Assembly (NCBI RefSeq): GCF_030687295.1
Contig: NZ_CP117425.1
Span: 1,182,001-1,246,000 of the forward strand
Reading direction: 5' to 3'
From: Pseudomonas beijingensis
Lineage (GTDB): Bacteria > Pseudomonadota > Gammaproteobacteria > Pseudomonadales > Pseudomonadaceae
DNA length: 64,000 bases
The notes under the pieces are model-generated. The model had not been told where the DNA came from, did not search any database, and saw only the letters and a list, made by a program, of their open reading frames with translations. Shown piece after piece: positions 20,844-30,475 of this stretch. Every line of letters starts with the position of its first letter. The first letter of the stretch is position 1. Made by a program: the position numbers and the translations under genes.

Positions 20844-22193
20844 ATGCGTTCGCACCTGCTCAAGGCTTTACCCTTCGCCCTCGCCGCTAGCTTCGTACAA
20901 GCACAAACCTTGCCGCAGGCCATGCAGCAGGCTTTGGATGTCCACCCTGAAATCCAGGCCGGTGTGAACAGCCGTCTCGCGGCGGATTACCAACTCAAGG
21001 CGGCCAAGGGCGGCTACCTGCCTAGAGTGGACCTTGCAGCCGGGTATGGTCGTGAAGGCACCGACAGCGTCACCACCCGGTCGGGCGGCAATAACCATTG
21101 GGAAACCCTGAACCGCAGCGAGTCGAGCCTGCGCCTGTCGCAAATGGTGTTTGACGGTTTTGCGACGTCCAGCGAAGTCGGGCGTCAACAAGCCACCGTC
21201 AATGCCCGTGCCTACTCGTTGCTGGACGCTTCCGAGCGCACCGGGTTGACGGTGGCCCAGGTCTATCTGGACGTGTTGACCCGTCGCGAGTTCGTGCGCC
21301 TGGCCGAGGAAAACCTCAAGAGCCACGAGCGCATCTTCGACCAGATCAAGCTGCGCACCTCCCGTGGCGTGGGCAGCGGCGCCGACCTGGACCAGGCCGA
21401 AGCGCGCATGGCCCAGGCCCGCAACAACCTGATCACCGAGCAAACCAACCTGGCCGATGCCGAGACCAACTACCTCAGTGCCGTCGGCCAACTGCCTGAT
21501 CAACTGGAGCGTCCAGCCGATTTTCTGGCACTGCTGCCAGCCAACCTGACCGAAGCCCGCGCCCAGATGCTGGAAAACAGCCCGGTGCTGCGTTCGGCCG
21601 AAGCCGACATCGCCGCCGCCGAGCAACAGTACGAAGCCGCCAAGTCGAGCTTCTACCCACGCTTCGACGCCGAGTTGGGTCGCACCGCCGACAACGACCT
21701 GGACGGCCAGAACGGCCACAACAATGAATGGCAGGCCATGCTGCGCATGCGTTTCAACCTGTATGCCGGTGGCAGCAACAAGGCCGACCTGGAATCCAAG
21801 TCGTACCTGTCCAACCAGGCCCTGGACATCCGTAACAACGCGCTGCGCCAGTTGAACGAAGAACTGGGCCTGGCCTGGAACGCCTTGAACAACGCCAACG
21901 CCCAGGTGCCGGTAGCCCAGCAATACGTGGATCGCAGCGCCAACGTGCGCACCGCCTACCAGAAGCAGTTCAGCCTCGGCGAGCGAACCCTGCTCGACTT
22001 GCTCGACAGCGAAAACGAGCTGTTCAGCGCCTCCCGTCGCCTGGCGGAAATCAAGAATGTGCAGCTGTTCACCCAGTACCGGATCAAGGCAACCATGGGC
22101 CAGCTGTTGAAAAGCCAGGGTGTGGTCGCGCCGTTGGCATCGGTTGTGCAGAACGACGTGAAACCCAAGGTCCAGTTGCCTGGGATGAATTGA
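20844..22193 (+). CDS. lapE: LapE, TolC-family outer-membrane channel of LapA export
   Basis: 449 aa from ATG 20844 (MRSHLLKALPFALAASFVQA, a signal peptide ending AQA). A longer in-frame opening starts at 20775, but it precedes the signal peptide and is unlikely to be used. The two TolC repeat halves are visible: LPQAMQQALDVHPEIQAGVN and later ENSPVLRSAEADIAAAEQQY, with the coiled-coil LDQAEARMAQARNNLITEQT. Forms the outer-membrane pore of the LapEBC type I exporter. Divergent from lapA, followed by lapB after 27 bp. Confidence 0.92.
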   Translation: MRSHLLKALPFALAASFVQAQTLPQAMQQALDVHPEIQAGVNSRLAADYQLKAAKGGYLPRVDLAAGYGREGTDSVTTRSGGNNHWETLNRSESSLRLSQMVFDGFATSSEVGRQQATVNARAYSLLDASERTGLTVAQVYLDVLTRREFVRLAEENLKSHERIFDQIKLRTSRGVGSGADLDQAEARMAQARNNLITEQTNLADAETNYLSAVGQLPDQLERPADFLALLPANLTEARAQMLENSPVLRSAEADIAAAEQQYEAAKSSFYPRFDAELGRTADNDLDGQNGHNNEWQAMLRMRFNLYAGGSNKADLESKSYLSNQALDIRNNALRQLNEELGLAWNALNNANAQVPVAQQYVDRSANVRTAYQKQFSLGERTLLDLLDSENELFSASRRLAEIKNVQLFTQYRIKATMGQLLKSQGVVAPLASVVQNDVKPKVQLPGMN

Positions 22194-22220
22194 GTCTTCA
22201 ACCTGTTTTAATCAGTCAGA

Positions 22221-24386
22221 GTGCCGAGCGTGGAATCAGAAGTCAGTCCAGTCGAACTAGTTCATGACCCGCGCACGCTGCACGACGACCCGTTGCTGGA
22301 CGGTTTGCTGGCGCTTTGCATGCTGCATCAGAAGCCGGCCAGCGCGGCGATGCTCACCACCGGCCTGCCGCTGCCCAAGCAACGACTGAGCGTCGAATTA
22401 TTGTCGCGCGCGGCGGCCCGTGCCGGTCTGCAAGGCCGGGTGCTGCAACGCAAGCTCGAGCAGATTCCGACCATCGCCATGCCGGCGCTGTTGTTGCTCA
22501 AGGACGGCCGCAGCGCCGTGCTGCTGGGCTGGGTCGGTGACGACCAGGCGCGACTGCTGCTCAGCGAAAGCGACGGCGGTGAGGTGACCATCAGCCGCGA
22601 ACTGCTGGCCGATGATTACAGCGGCAAGGTGTTCTTCGCCCAACCGCAGCATAAATTTGACGTTAACCACGGCACGCTCATTCCCCGGGCGCGTTCGTGG
22701 TTTCGCGACACCCTCAAACGGTCCCGCTGGCTGTACGCCGATGCCATCGCCGCTAGCCTGCTGATCAACATCATCGCCATGGCCGCGCCCCTGTTCGTGA
22801 TGAACGTCTACGACCGCGTGGTGCCGAACCAGGCCGAATCGACCCTGTGGGTGCTGGCTGTCGGTATCACTGGCGCCTATGTGTTCGACCTGATCCTCAA
22901 GATGCTGCGCAGCCTGTGTCTGGACCTGGCGGGCAAGAAAACCGACCTGATCATTTCGGCGACGCTGTTCGAGCGCATCGTCGGCATGTCCATGAAGTAT
23001 CGCCCGGCGCGGGTCGGCAGCTTTGCCCAGAACATCCATGAGTTCCAGAGCCTGCGGGACTTCCTCGCCTCGCTGACCCTCACCAGCCTGATCGACTTGC
23101 CGTTCACCCTGCTGATCTTCATGGTCATCGCGATTATCGGCGGGCACCTGGTGTGGATTCCGGTGCTGGCGTTCCCGATTGCCCTGCTGATCGGCTATGC
23201 CTTGCAGAAGCCGTTGGTAGCGACAATGGAGCGCACCATGGCCCTGGGCGCCGAGCGGCAGTCCAGCCTGATCGAGACCCTGGCCGGCCTGGATGCAGTG
23301 AAGGTCAACAATGCCGAGAGCGAGCGTCAATACCAGTGGGAACAGACCATCGGCACCCTCAGCCGTCTCGAACTGCGGGTGAAGATGCTGTCCGGGCTGG
23401 CGATGAACATCACCTTGTTGATCCAGCAATTGGCCGGGGTGATCATGATCGTCTTCGGCGTTTACCTGATCATCGCCGGCAACCTGAGCATGGGTGGGCT
23501 GGTGGCCTGCTACATGCTCAGCGGCCGCGCCCTCAGCCCGTTGGCGTCGCTGTCGGGCCTGCTGACCCGCTATCAGCAGGCGCGGGTGACGATGACCTCG
23601 GTCGACCAGATGATGGAACTGCCCCAGGAGCGCAATTTCGACGAGCGTCCGCTGAGCCGCAAGGTATTGCAGGGCGCCGTTGAATGCCGTCAGTTGAACT
23701 TCACCTACCCGAACCAGCAGAACGCTGCCCTGAAGAACATCAACCTGGTGATCAAGCCGGGCGAGAAAATCGGCATCATCGGCCGCAGCGGCTCGGGCAA
23801 GAGCTCGTTGGCCAAATTGCTGGTGGGCCTGTATCAGCCGGATGACGGCGCCTTGCTGGTGGACGGCGTGGACATCCGCCAGATCGACGTCAGCGAGCTG
23901 CGCTACAACATTGGCTACGTGCCCCAGGACATCCAGTTGCTGGCCGGCACCCTGCGGGACAACCTGACCTCCGGCGCCCGTTACGTCGAAGACGAACTGG
24001 TGCTCCAGGCCGCGGAACTGGCGGGTGTGCATGAATTCGCCCGCCTGCATCCGCAAGGCTATGAACTGCAAGTCGGCGAGCGCGGGCAGAACCTGTCCGG
24101 TGGCCAGCGCCAGAACGTCGCCCTGGCCCGCGCGCTGTTGCTCAACCCGCCCATCCTGCTGCTGGACGAACCCACCAGCGCCATGGACAACACCGGTGAA
24201 GAACGCCTGAAACAGCGCCTGGCCGCCGTGGTGGAAAACAAGACCGTGCTGTTGGTGACGCACCGGGCCTCCTTGCTGTCGCTGGTGGACCGCCTGCTGG
24301 TGATCGACCGTGGACAGATCCTCGCCGATGGCCCGAAAGCCGCTGTCATGGAAGCGTTGAAGAAGGGGCAGATCAGTGTTGCTTAA
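22221..24386 (+). CDS. lapB: LapB, type I secretion ABC transporter/permease of LapA
   Basis: 721 aa. Layout: N-terminal C39-like domain (LLDGLLALCMLHQKPASAAM) without a catalytic Cys at the usual place, six-helix membrane domain (DAIAASLLINIIAMAAPLFV...), then nucleotide-binding domain with Walker A GRSGSGKSSLAKLL, signature NLSGGQRQNVALARALL and Walker B ILLLDEPTSAMD. It powers LapA export. Start: GTG 22221, or more likely GTG 22230 (MESEVSPVELVHDP), which matches relatives. Overlaps lapC by 11 bp. Confidence 0.93.
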   Translation: MPSVESEVSPVELVHDPRTLHDDPLLDGLLALCMLHQKPASAAMLTTGLPLPKQRLSVELLSRAAARAGLQGRVLQRKLEQIPTIAMPALLLLKDGRSAVLLGWVGDDQARLLLSESDGGEVTISRELLADDYSGKVFFAQPQHKFDVNHGTLIPRARSWFRDTLKRSRWLYADAIAASLLINIIAMAAPLFVMNVYDRVVPNQAESTLWVLAVGITGAYVFDLILKMLRSLCLDLAGKKTDLIISATLFERIVGMSMKYRPARVGSFAQNIHEFQSLRDFLASLTLTSLIDLPFTLLIFMVIAIIGGHLVWIPVLAFPIALLIGYALQKPLVATMERTMALGAERQSSLIETLAGLDAVKVNNAESERQYQWEQTIGTLSRLELRVKMLSGLAMNITLLIQQLAGVIMIVFGVYLIIAGNLSMGGLVACYMLSGRALSPLASLSGLLTRYQQARVTMTSVDQMMELPQERNFDERPLSRKVLQGAVECRQLNFTYPNQQNAALKNINLVIKPGEKIGIIGRSGSGKSSLAKLLVGLYQPDDGALLVDGVDIRQIDVSELRYNIGYVPQDIQLLAGTLRDNLTSGARYVEDELVLQAAELAGVHEFARLHPQGYELQVGERGQNLSGGQRQNVALARALLLNPPILLLDEPTSAMDNTGEERLKQRLAAVVENKTVLLVTHRASLLSLVDRLLVIDRGQILADGPKAAVMEALKKGQISVA

Positions 24387-25743
24387 GTCAGGTTTAAAGG
24401 GCGCGGTGGGCCGCTATTTCAAAGGTTCCGACTCGCTGCACGGCCAACCGCTGCCCGAGGTCAACAAAGCCCTGATCGAGGACGCTCCGCGGGTGGTGCG
24501 GTTGACGATCTGGGGCATCATCGGCTTCTTTGTGTTTCTGGTGCTGTGGGCCAACTTCGCCGAGATCGACGAAGTGACCAAGGGCGACGGCAAGGCGATC
24601 CCATCGTCCAAGATCCAGAAGATCCAGAACCTGGAAGGCGGCATCGTCGCTGAGCTGTTCGTCAAGGAAGGGCAGATTGTCGACGCCGGCGCGTCGCTGA
24701 TTCGCCTGGATGACACGCGGTTTGTCTCCAACGTCGGCGAGACCGAGGCTGATCGGCTGTCCATGTTGTTACGGGTCGAGCGCCTGAGTGCCGAGGTCGA
24801 TGACCGCCCGCTGAACTTCCCGGCCGATGTACTCAAGGCTGTGCCGGGCCAGGCCGCCAGCGAAGAGTCGCTGTACATCAGCCGCCGCCAGCAGTTGCAC
24901 GATGAAATCGGTGGCTTGCAGGAGCAGTTGATCCAGCGTCAGCAGGAACTGCGCGAGTTCGTCTCCAAGCAGGCGCAGTATCGCTCCGGCCTGGCGCTGC
25001 AACGCCAGGAAATCAATATGTCCGAGCCGTTGGTGGCTCAGGGCGCGGTATCGCCCGTGGAAGTGCTGCGGCTCAAGCGCGCCGAGGTCGAGACCCGTGG
25101 GCAACTGGACGCCACGACGCTGGCGATCCCTCGCGCCGAATCGGCGATCAAGGAAGTGCAGCGCAAGATCGACGAGACCCGCGGCAAGTTCCGCAGCGAA
25201 GCCCTGACCCAACTCAACGAAGCACGCACCGACCTGAACAAGGCCCAGGCCACCGGCAAAGCCCTGGAAGATAGGGTGAGCCGGACCCTGGTGACGTCGC
25301 CGGTGCGTGGCATCGTCAACAAATTGCTGGTGAACACCATCGGCGGGGTGATTCAGCCCGGCAGCGACCTGGTGGAAATCGTGCCGCTGGACGACACCAT
25401 CCTGGTGGAAGCGAAAATCCGGCCCCAGGACATCGCCTTCCTGCACCCCGGCCAGGACGCCACGGTGAAATTCACCGCCTACGACTACACCATCTACGGC
25501 GGGATGAAAGCCAAGCTGGAACAAATCGGTGCCGACACCATCACCGATGAAGACAAGAAAACCACCTACTACATCATCAAGCTGCGCACCGAACGCAGCC
25601 ACCTGGGCACGCCTGAAAAGCCCTTGCTGATCATCCCGGGGATGGTGGCGTCGGTGGACATCATCACCGGCAAGAAAACCGTGCTCAGCTACCTGCTCAA
25701 GCCCATCATCAAGGCCCGGTCCGAGGCGTTGCACGAGCGCTAG
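24376..25743 (+). CDS. lapC: LapC, HlyD-family membrane fusion protein of LapA export
   Basis: 455 aa, GTG start inside the lapB 3' end (translational coupling). One TM near residues 43-60 (LTIWGIIGFFVFLVLWANFA), lipoyl halves (KIQNLEGGIVAELFVKEGQI; TSPVRGIVNKLLVNTIGGVI), a long coiled-coil between them (SRRQQLHDEIGGLQEQLIQR), and the C-terminal beta-barrel. Bridges LapB and LapE across the periplasm. Last gene of lapE-lapB-lapC; a REP pair follows at once. Confidence 0.93.
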   Translation: MLLKSGLKGAVGRYFKGSDSLHGQPLPEVNKALIEDAPRVVRLTIWGIIGFFVFLVLWANFAEIDEVTKGDGKAIPSSKIQKIQNLEGGIVAELFVKEGQIVDAGASLIRLDDTRFVSNVGETEADRLSMLLRVERLSAEVDDRPLNFPADVLKAVPGQAASEESLYISRRQQLHDEIGGLQEQLIQRQQELREFVSKQAQYRSGLALQRQEINMSEPLVAQGAVSPVEVLRLKRAEVETRGQLDATTLAIPRAESAIKEVQRKIDETRGKFRSEALTQLNEARTDLNKAQATGKALEDRVSRTLVTSPVRGIVNKLLVNTIGGVIQPGSDLVEIVPLDDTILVEAKIRPQDIAFLHPGQDATVKFTAYDYTIYGGMKAKLEQIGADTITDEDKKTTYYIIKLRTERSHLGTPEKPLLIIPGMVASVDIITGKKTVLSYLLKPIIKARSEALHER

Positions 25744-25770
25744 GCACACAGGACCGTGGCTTGCCGCTTT

Positions 25771-25974
25771 TGTGGCGAGGGAGCTTGCTCCCGCTGGGGC
25801 GCGCAGCGGCCCCAAAAAACAGTGAGCGCTTCGCACTCAAGCGGGAGCAAGCTCCCTCGCCACAATCGTGCCATTCTCGAAGCCCTTGTGGGAGCGAGCT
25901 TGCTCGCGATAGCGGCAGGTCAGATTTTTATCTATCACTGACACACCGTCATCGCGAGCAAGCTCGCTCCCACA
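25771..25974. repeat. Two consecutive REPINs of different families
   Basis: 25771-25864 is an inverted pair of the GTGGCGAGGGAGCTTGCTCCCGC family. 25887-25974 is an inverted pair of the GTGGGAGCGAGCTTGCTCGCGA family. They fill much of the 403-bp gap after lapC; the remainder to 26146 is AT-rich promoter sequence. Confidence 0.92.
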
Positions 25975-26011
25975 GGTTCTGCCATATAGTTATGCATTTT
26001 TAATATTTAAA

Positions 26012-26034
26012 TTAACTTTCTTATACCTTTAAAG
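26012..26034 (+). promoter_or_regulatory. AT-rich candidate sulfur-starvation site
   Basis: TTAACTTTCTTATACCTTTA-AAG, 113 bp before the TauD-type gene. A similar TTCTTATTCCTTAAAG element precedes the hydrolase gene at 55112, and its reverse precedes metQ at 56843. Such sequences are reminiscent of CysB-controlled sulfonate promoters in Pseudomonas. The role is inferred. Confidence 0.4.
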
Positions 26035-26146
26035 TCATCCCCCTGCGTACCTGCCGACCAATCGGCGCGCCGCACGACACAAACCAACACGGTACCGCCG
26101 TGAGTTTTTGATCGATGCGCGCCTGAAGCGTGCGTGGGAGTGATGT

Positions 26147-27049
26147 ATGCCAGCCGTCTCTTATTCTCCAGATTCAACCGTCGCAAGCAGTGCGCCGCAG
26201 TCGTTCGAAATCCGCCCGTTCCCCGATGCCGTCGGCGCCGAGATCGTCGGGCTGGACTTGTCCCGGCCCATCAACGACCAGGATTTCGCTCGCATCCATC
26301 GCGCACACCTGGACTATCACGTCGTGGTGTTCCGCGACCAACGCATCACCCCTGAACAACAGATCGCCTTCAGTCGCCGCTTTGGCGTGCTGCAGATCCA
26401 TGTGCTCAAGCAATTCCTGCTGAGCGGGCACCCGGAAATTCTCATCGTCTCCAACATCATCGAAAACGGCCAATCCATCGGCCTCGGTGATGCCGGCAAG
26501 TTCTGGCATTCCGACCTGTCCTATAAAGAACTGCCCAGCCTCGGCTCGATGCTTCACGCCCAAGAGCTGCCGAGCGAAGGCGGTGACACGCTGTTCGCCG
26601 ACATGCACAAGGCCTGGGACGGTCTGCCTGAAACGCTGCGTAAAGCGGTGGAAGGCCGTTCGGCGGCGCATTCCTACACCGCGCGCTACAGCGAAACCAA
26701 ATTCGAAGGCAACTGGCGCCCGACGTTGACGCCTGAGCAACTGGCCCAGGTGGCTGAAGTGGTGCACCCGATCGTGCGCACCCACCCGGAAACCGGGCGC
26801 AAGGCGTTGTTCGTCAGCGAAGGGTTCACCACCCGCATCGTTGGCCTGCCGGAGGATGAAAGCAAAGCCATCCTGGCCGAGCTGTATGCCCACAGCGTGT
26901 TGCCCCAGAACATCTATCGCCATCAATGGCAGCCCCATGATTTGGTGTTCTGGGACAACCGCTCGCTGATCCACCTGGCCGCCGGTTGCCCGAGCCATCT
27001 GCGCCGCAAACTGTATCGCACCACCATCCAGGGCGACGCCCCTTTCTGA
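26147..27049 (+). CDS. TauD/TfdA-family Fe(II)/2-oxoglutarate dioxygenase
   Basis: 300 aa. The iron facial triad is visible as His121 and Asp123 (FWHSDLSY) and His276 (RSLIHLAAG), with the 2-oxoglutarate Arg in HLRRKLYRTT. The family hydroxylates organosulfonates, alkyl sulfates or related compounds, releasing sulfite or sulfate. It is the first of four genes with an SsuA/TauA-type binding protein, ATPase and permease, so organosulfur scavenging is likely. Substrate (taurine, alkanesulfonate, sulfate ester) cannot be told from sequence; I therefore give no symbol. Confidence 0.85.
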   Translation: MPAVSYSPDSTVASSAPQSFEIRPFPDAVGAEIVGLDLSRPINDQDFARIHRAHLDYHVVVFRDQRITPEQQIAFSRRFGVLQIHVLKQFLLSGHPEILIVSNIIENGQSIGLGDAGKFWHSDLSYKELPSLGSMLHAQELPSEGGDTLFADMHKAWDGLPETLRKAVEGRSAAHSYTARYSETKFEGNWRPTLTPEQLAQVAEVVHPIVRTHPETGRKALFVSEGFTTRIVGLPEDESKAILAELYAHSVLPQNIYRHQWQPHDLVFWDNRSLIHLAAGCPSHLRRKLYRTTIQGDAPF

Positions 27050-27086
27050 TCGGCTGCGCAGCGCGCAAAGAGCCCGGAGAATCACC

Positions 27087-28112
27087 ATGTCCACACGCAT
27101 TGCTTTTGCACCGCTGGCCGCCGCCATCGGCCTGGGCTTCAGTTTGCTGGCCGGCAGTCTGGTCGCGCCGGCCAGCGCCCACGCCGAGGGCGAGATTCGG
27201 ATCGCCGAGCAGTTCGGCATCGTTTACCTGTTGCTGAACGTGGTCCGCGACCAGCAATTGATCGAGAAGCACGGCAAGGAGGAGGGCATCGACATCAAGG
27301 TCGACTGGACTCAACTGTCCGGCGGCGCGGCGGTCAACGATGCGTTGCTGTCGGGCTCCATCGACATTGCCGGGGCCGGTGTCGGGCCGTTGCTGACGGT
27401 CTGGGACCGCACCCGTGGCAAGCAGAACGTCAAGGCCGTGGCGTCCCTGGGCAACTTTCCCTACTACCTGCTGAGCAACAACCCGAAGGTCAAGACCATC
27501 GCTGACTTCACCGAGCAGGACCGCATCGCGGTGCCGGCGGTCGGTGTTTCGGTGCAGTCGCGCATCTTGCAATACGCCGCCGCCAAGCAGTGGGGCGACA
27601 AGGATTTCAATCGCCTCGACAAGTACACCCTGGCGGTTCCGCACCCGGACGCCACGGCGGCGTTGATTGCCGGCGGCACCGAGTTGACCGGGCACTTTTC
27701 CAACCCGCCGTTCCAGGACCAGGCGCTGCAAAACCCCAACGTCCATGTGGTGCTCAACTCCTATGACGTGCTCGGGCCGAACTCACCCACGGTGCTGTTC
27801 GCCACCGAGAAATTCCGCGATGAAAACCCCAAGACCTACAAGGCCTTCGTCGAGGCGCTGACCGAAGCGGCCGAGTTCGCCCAGAAGGACAAAGGCGCGG
27901 CGGCGGACACCTACCTGCGGGTGACCAAGGCCAAGATCGACCGGGCGACCTTGCTGAAGATCATCGACAACCCGCAGATCGAATTCACCGTCACGCCGAA
28001 AAACACCTACCCGCTGGCCGAATTCCTCTACCGCGTCGGCGCCATCAAGAACAAGCCGGCGTCGTGGGAAGATTATTTCTTCCAGGACGCCAAACCGTTG
28101 CAGGGGAGCTGA
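27087..28112 (+). CDS. ABC transporter periplasmic binding protein (SsuA/TauA/NMT1-like)
   Basis: 341 aa. Signal peptide MSTRIAFAPLAAAIGLGFSL... ending near ASAHAEG, then the NMT1/THI5-like fold (IRIAEQFGIVYLLLNVVRDQ; SGGAAVNDALLSGSIDIAGA). It should deliver a sulfonate- or sulfate-ester-like substrate to the permease encoded next. 37 bp after the dioxygenase gene and 5 bp before the ATPase gene. Ligand specificity is inferred from the dioxygenase neighbour only. Confidence 0.85.
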   Translation: MSTRIAFAPLAAAIGLGFSLLAGSLVAPASAHAEGEIRIAEQFGIVYLLLNVVRDQQLIEKHGKEEGIDIKVDWTQLSGGAAVNDALLSGSIDIAGAGVGPLLTVWDRTRGKQNVKAVASLGNFPYYLLSNNPKVKTIADFTEQDRIAVPAVGVSVQSRILQYAAAKQWGDKDFNRLDKYTLAVPHPDATAALIAGGTELTGHFSNPPFQDQALQNPNVHVVLNSYDVLGPNSPTVLFATEKFRDENPKTYKAFVEALTEAAEFAQKDKGAAADTYLRVTKAKIDRATLLKIIDNPQIEFTVTPKNTYPLAEFLYRVGAIKNKPASWEDYFFQDAKPLQGS

Positions 28113-28117
28113 TTGCC

Positions 28118-28978
28118 ATGAACGCGCTTTTGCAAGGCCACGTGGCCAGCAACGCTACCCGCACCGACACGGCATTGTTGTCGGTGGATAACGTCAGCCT
28201 GGAATACCGCACCCCGCAGCGTGTGGTGCGGGCCACTCATCAAGTGAGTTTTGAAGTCGATCCGGCGGACCGCTTTGTATTGCTCGGGCCGTCCGGGTGC
28301 GGCAAATCCACGCTGCTCAAGGCCATTGGCGGTTTCATTACGCCGTGCGAAGGCGAGATTCGCTTGCAAGGCCAAACCGTCAACGCGCCGGGCCCGGATC
28401 GGATCGTGGTGTTCCAGGAGTTCGACCAGCTGCCGCCCTGGAAGACCGTGAAGCAGAACGTGATGTTCGCGCTGCTGGCGTCCGGCACGCTCAAGCGTCG
28501 CGAGGCCGAGGAGCGGGCGCTGCACTATCTCGACAAAGTTGGCCTGGCGGCGTTTGCCGATGCCTACCCCCACACGTTGTCCGGTGGCATGAAAGCCCGG
28601 GTCGCGATTGCCCGGGCGTTGGCGATGCAGCCGAAAATCCTCCTGATGGACGAACCCTTCGCCGCCCTCGATGCCCTGACCCGACGCAAGATGCAGGAAG
28701 AATTGCTGCTGCTCTGGGAGGAGGTGCGTTTCACCTTGCTGTTCGTCACCCACTCCATCGAAGAAGCCTTGGTGGTGGGCAATCGCATCCTGTTGCTGTC
28801 GCCGCATCCAGGGCGGGTCCGGGCGGAAATCCACAGCCATCAATACGATTTGCAAAGCCTCGGTGGCGTGGGGTTCCAGCACACGGCGCGGCGTATCCAT
28901 CGGTTGCTGTTCGATGAGGGCCCGTCGCCGGAGACCGAGCGTGAGCTGGATTTCGCTGACATCCGTATTGCGTATTAA
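28118..28978 (+). CDS. ABC transporter ATP-binding protein (SsuB/TauB-like)
   Basis: 286 aa from ATG 28118, preceded by AGGGGAG; an upstream in-frame opening is not needed. Walker A LLGPSGCGKSTLLKAIGG, Q-loop VFQEFDQLPPW, signature TLSGGMKARVAIARAL and Walker B ILLMDEPFAALD are intact. It energises the importer made with the adjacent binding protein and permease. Confidence 0.92.
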   Translation: MNALLQGHVASNATRTDTALLSVDNVSLEYRTPQRVVRATHQVSFEVDPADRFVLLGPSGCGKSTLLKAIGGFITPCEGEIRLQGQTVNAPGPDRIVVFQEFDQLPPWKTVKQNVMFALLASGTLKRREAEERALHYLDKVGLAAFADAYPHTLSGGMKARVAIARALAMQPKILLMDEPFAALDALTRRKMQEELLLLWEEVRFTLLFVTHSIEEALVVGNRILLLSPHPGRVRAEIHSHQYDLQSLGGVGFQHTARRIHRLLFDEGPSPETERELDFADIRIAY

Positions 28979-28990
28979 GGGGAGCGTTTC

Positions 28991-29857
28991 ATGAGCCAGT
29001 TATCGCCTGCGCGCGAAGAATACGAAGTCGACCTGCAACCCCTGACCCAAGTGCCGCTGGAACGCGAGTTGCCCCTGGGTCAGCGCCTCTGGCAACAGAG
29101 TTGGCTGCGCAAAAGTTTGATCCTGTTATTGCTGGCGCTGGTGTGGGAGGGCGTGGCGCGTTACCAGAGCAACGACCTGCTGCTGCCGAGCTTCTTGCAG
29201 ACCGCCAGCGCGTTGTATGACGGTTTGCTCAGCGGCGAGCTGCTGGGCAAGGTGTGGATTTCTTTGGTGGTGCTGCTCAAGGGCTATCTGCTGGGCATCG
29301 TTTTGGCGTTCGGCCTGACCACGCTGGCCGTGTCGACGCAATTCGGTCGCGACTTGCTCAGCACCCTGACCTCGATGTTCAACCCGTTGCCGGCCATCGC
29401 CCTGTTGCCGTTGGCGCTGCTGTGGTTTGGCCTGGGCCAGAACAGCCTGATTTTCGTGCTGGTGCATTCGGTGCTGTGGGCGCTGGCGTTGAACATGTAT
29501 GCGGGGTTTCTCGGTGTATCGGAAACGCTGCGCATGGCCGGGCGCAACTACGGGCTCAAGGGCCTGCGCTTTGTGCTGTTCATCCTGATCCCGGCGGCGC
29601 TGCCGTCGATCCTCGCCGGGTTGAAGATCGGCTGGGCCTTCGCCTGGCGCACGTTGATCGCCGCCGAACTGGTGTTCGGCGCCACCAGCGGCAAGGGCGG
29701 CTTGGGCTGGTACATCTTCCAGAACCGTAATGAGCTGTACACCGACAAGGTCTTTGCCGGGTTGGCGGTGGTGATTTTGATTGGGTTGTTGGTGGAGAAT
29801 TTGGTGTTTGATTCCCTGGAGCGGGTGACGGTGAAGCGTTGGGGGATGCAGCGTTGA
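28991..29857 (+). CDS. ABC transporter permease (SsuC/TauC-like)
   Basis: 288 aa. A hydrophilic N-terminus of about 40 residues precedes roughly six membrane helices, starting LILLLLALVWEGVARY. The cytoplasmic EAA loop is visible (SETLRMAGRNYGLKG...FILIPAALPSILAG). Last gene of the four-gene putative organosulfur operon; 12 bp after the ATPase gene. Confidence 0.92.
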   Translation: MSQLSPAREEYEVDLQPLTQVPLERELPLGQRLWQQSWLRKSLILLLLALVWEGVARYQSNDLLLPSFLQTASALYDGLLSGELLGKVWISLVVLLKGYLLGIVLAFGLTTLAVSTQFGRDLLSTLTSMFNPLPAIALLPLALLWFGLGQNSLIFVLVHSVLWALALNMYAGFLGVSETLRMAGRNYGLKGLRFVLFILIPAALPSILAGLKIGWAFAWRTLIAAELVFGATSGKGGLGWYIFQNRNELYTDKVFAGLAVVILIGLLVENLVFDSLERVTVKRWGMQR

Positions 29858-29902
29858 CTAGGTAATACTCCTTGCCAGGGCTTTGGGTTGTCTGGGCTGA
29901 CG

Positions 29903-30000
29903 TCATCGCGAGCAAGCTCGCTCCCACACTGGGGCGGTGTTGTGTCTCGATATTGGGTTCGACACAACCTCCCCCTGTGGGAGCGAGCTTGCTCGCGATG
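29903..30000. repeat. REPIN (GTGGGAGCGAGC family)
   Basis: Inverted pair, CATCGCGAGCAAGCTCGCTC at the left and GTGGGAGCGAGCTTGCTCGC at the right, between convergent genes. Confidence 0.92.
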
Positions 30001-30026
30001 GCAATCTTCAATTCACCGCAGGCCTG

Positions 30027-30398
30027 TCAGCCCGCCGCTTGAACCTCCAGCCGATCCATCGCCCGCTCCACCAACAAATGCACCCCGTCGGCCATCCGGC
30101 TGATCGCCAGGATGACGCTACGGCGCAAACCGTCCACATCATCAGCCAGGTCAGCGGCGATGGCGCTGATGGACAGCAAGTCTTCGGAGGCATTGGCCAG
30201 CAGGGTTTCGGTGTCGATGTCCGGTGCGACCATGAAGAGTTGGGCGGTTTGGGTTTTGCCCGGGGCTTCATCGGTGGGTTTGGGGTTGAGGTAGTAGTCG
30301 AGGACGCGTTGGGCGGTTTCGTCGAGTTTTTTTGAGGCTGGGGTTTCAGCGCAGGTTTCAGGTGAGGATTGTGGAGGATTGGGCGTGGGCTTGAACAT
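30027..30398 (-). CDS. DUF6124-family small protein
   Basis: 123 aa. The opening MFKPTPNPP, the segment LDETAQRVLDYYLNP and the signature DIDTETLLANASEDLLSIS are typical of DUF6124, a family of small proteins found in multiple copies in Pseudomonas. The C-terminal part (LRRSVILAISRMADGVHLLV) is predicted helical. No function is known to me. It is preceded on the same strand by a strongly structured leader (30476-30690), which hints at post-transcriptional control. Confidence 0.8.
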   Translation of the reverse strand: MFKPTPNPPQSSPETCAETPASKKLDETAQRVLDYYLNPKPTDEAPGKTQTAQLFMVAPDIDTETLLANASEDLLSISAIAADLADDVDGLRRSVILAISRMADGVHLLVERAMDRLEVQAAG

Positions 30399-30475
30399 AG
30401 TTTGGGCTTCCTATTCAATTAAGAACCGCCCTGGCTCGCTTGCACGCGATGTAAGGGTGGCAGCTATGAGAGGGT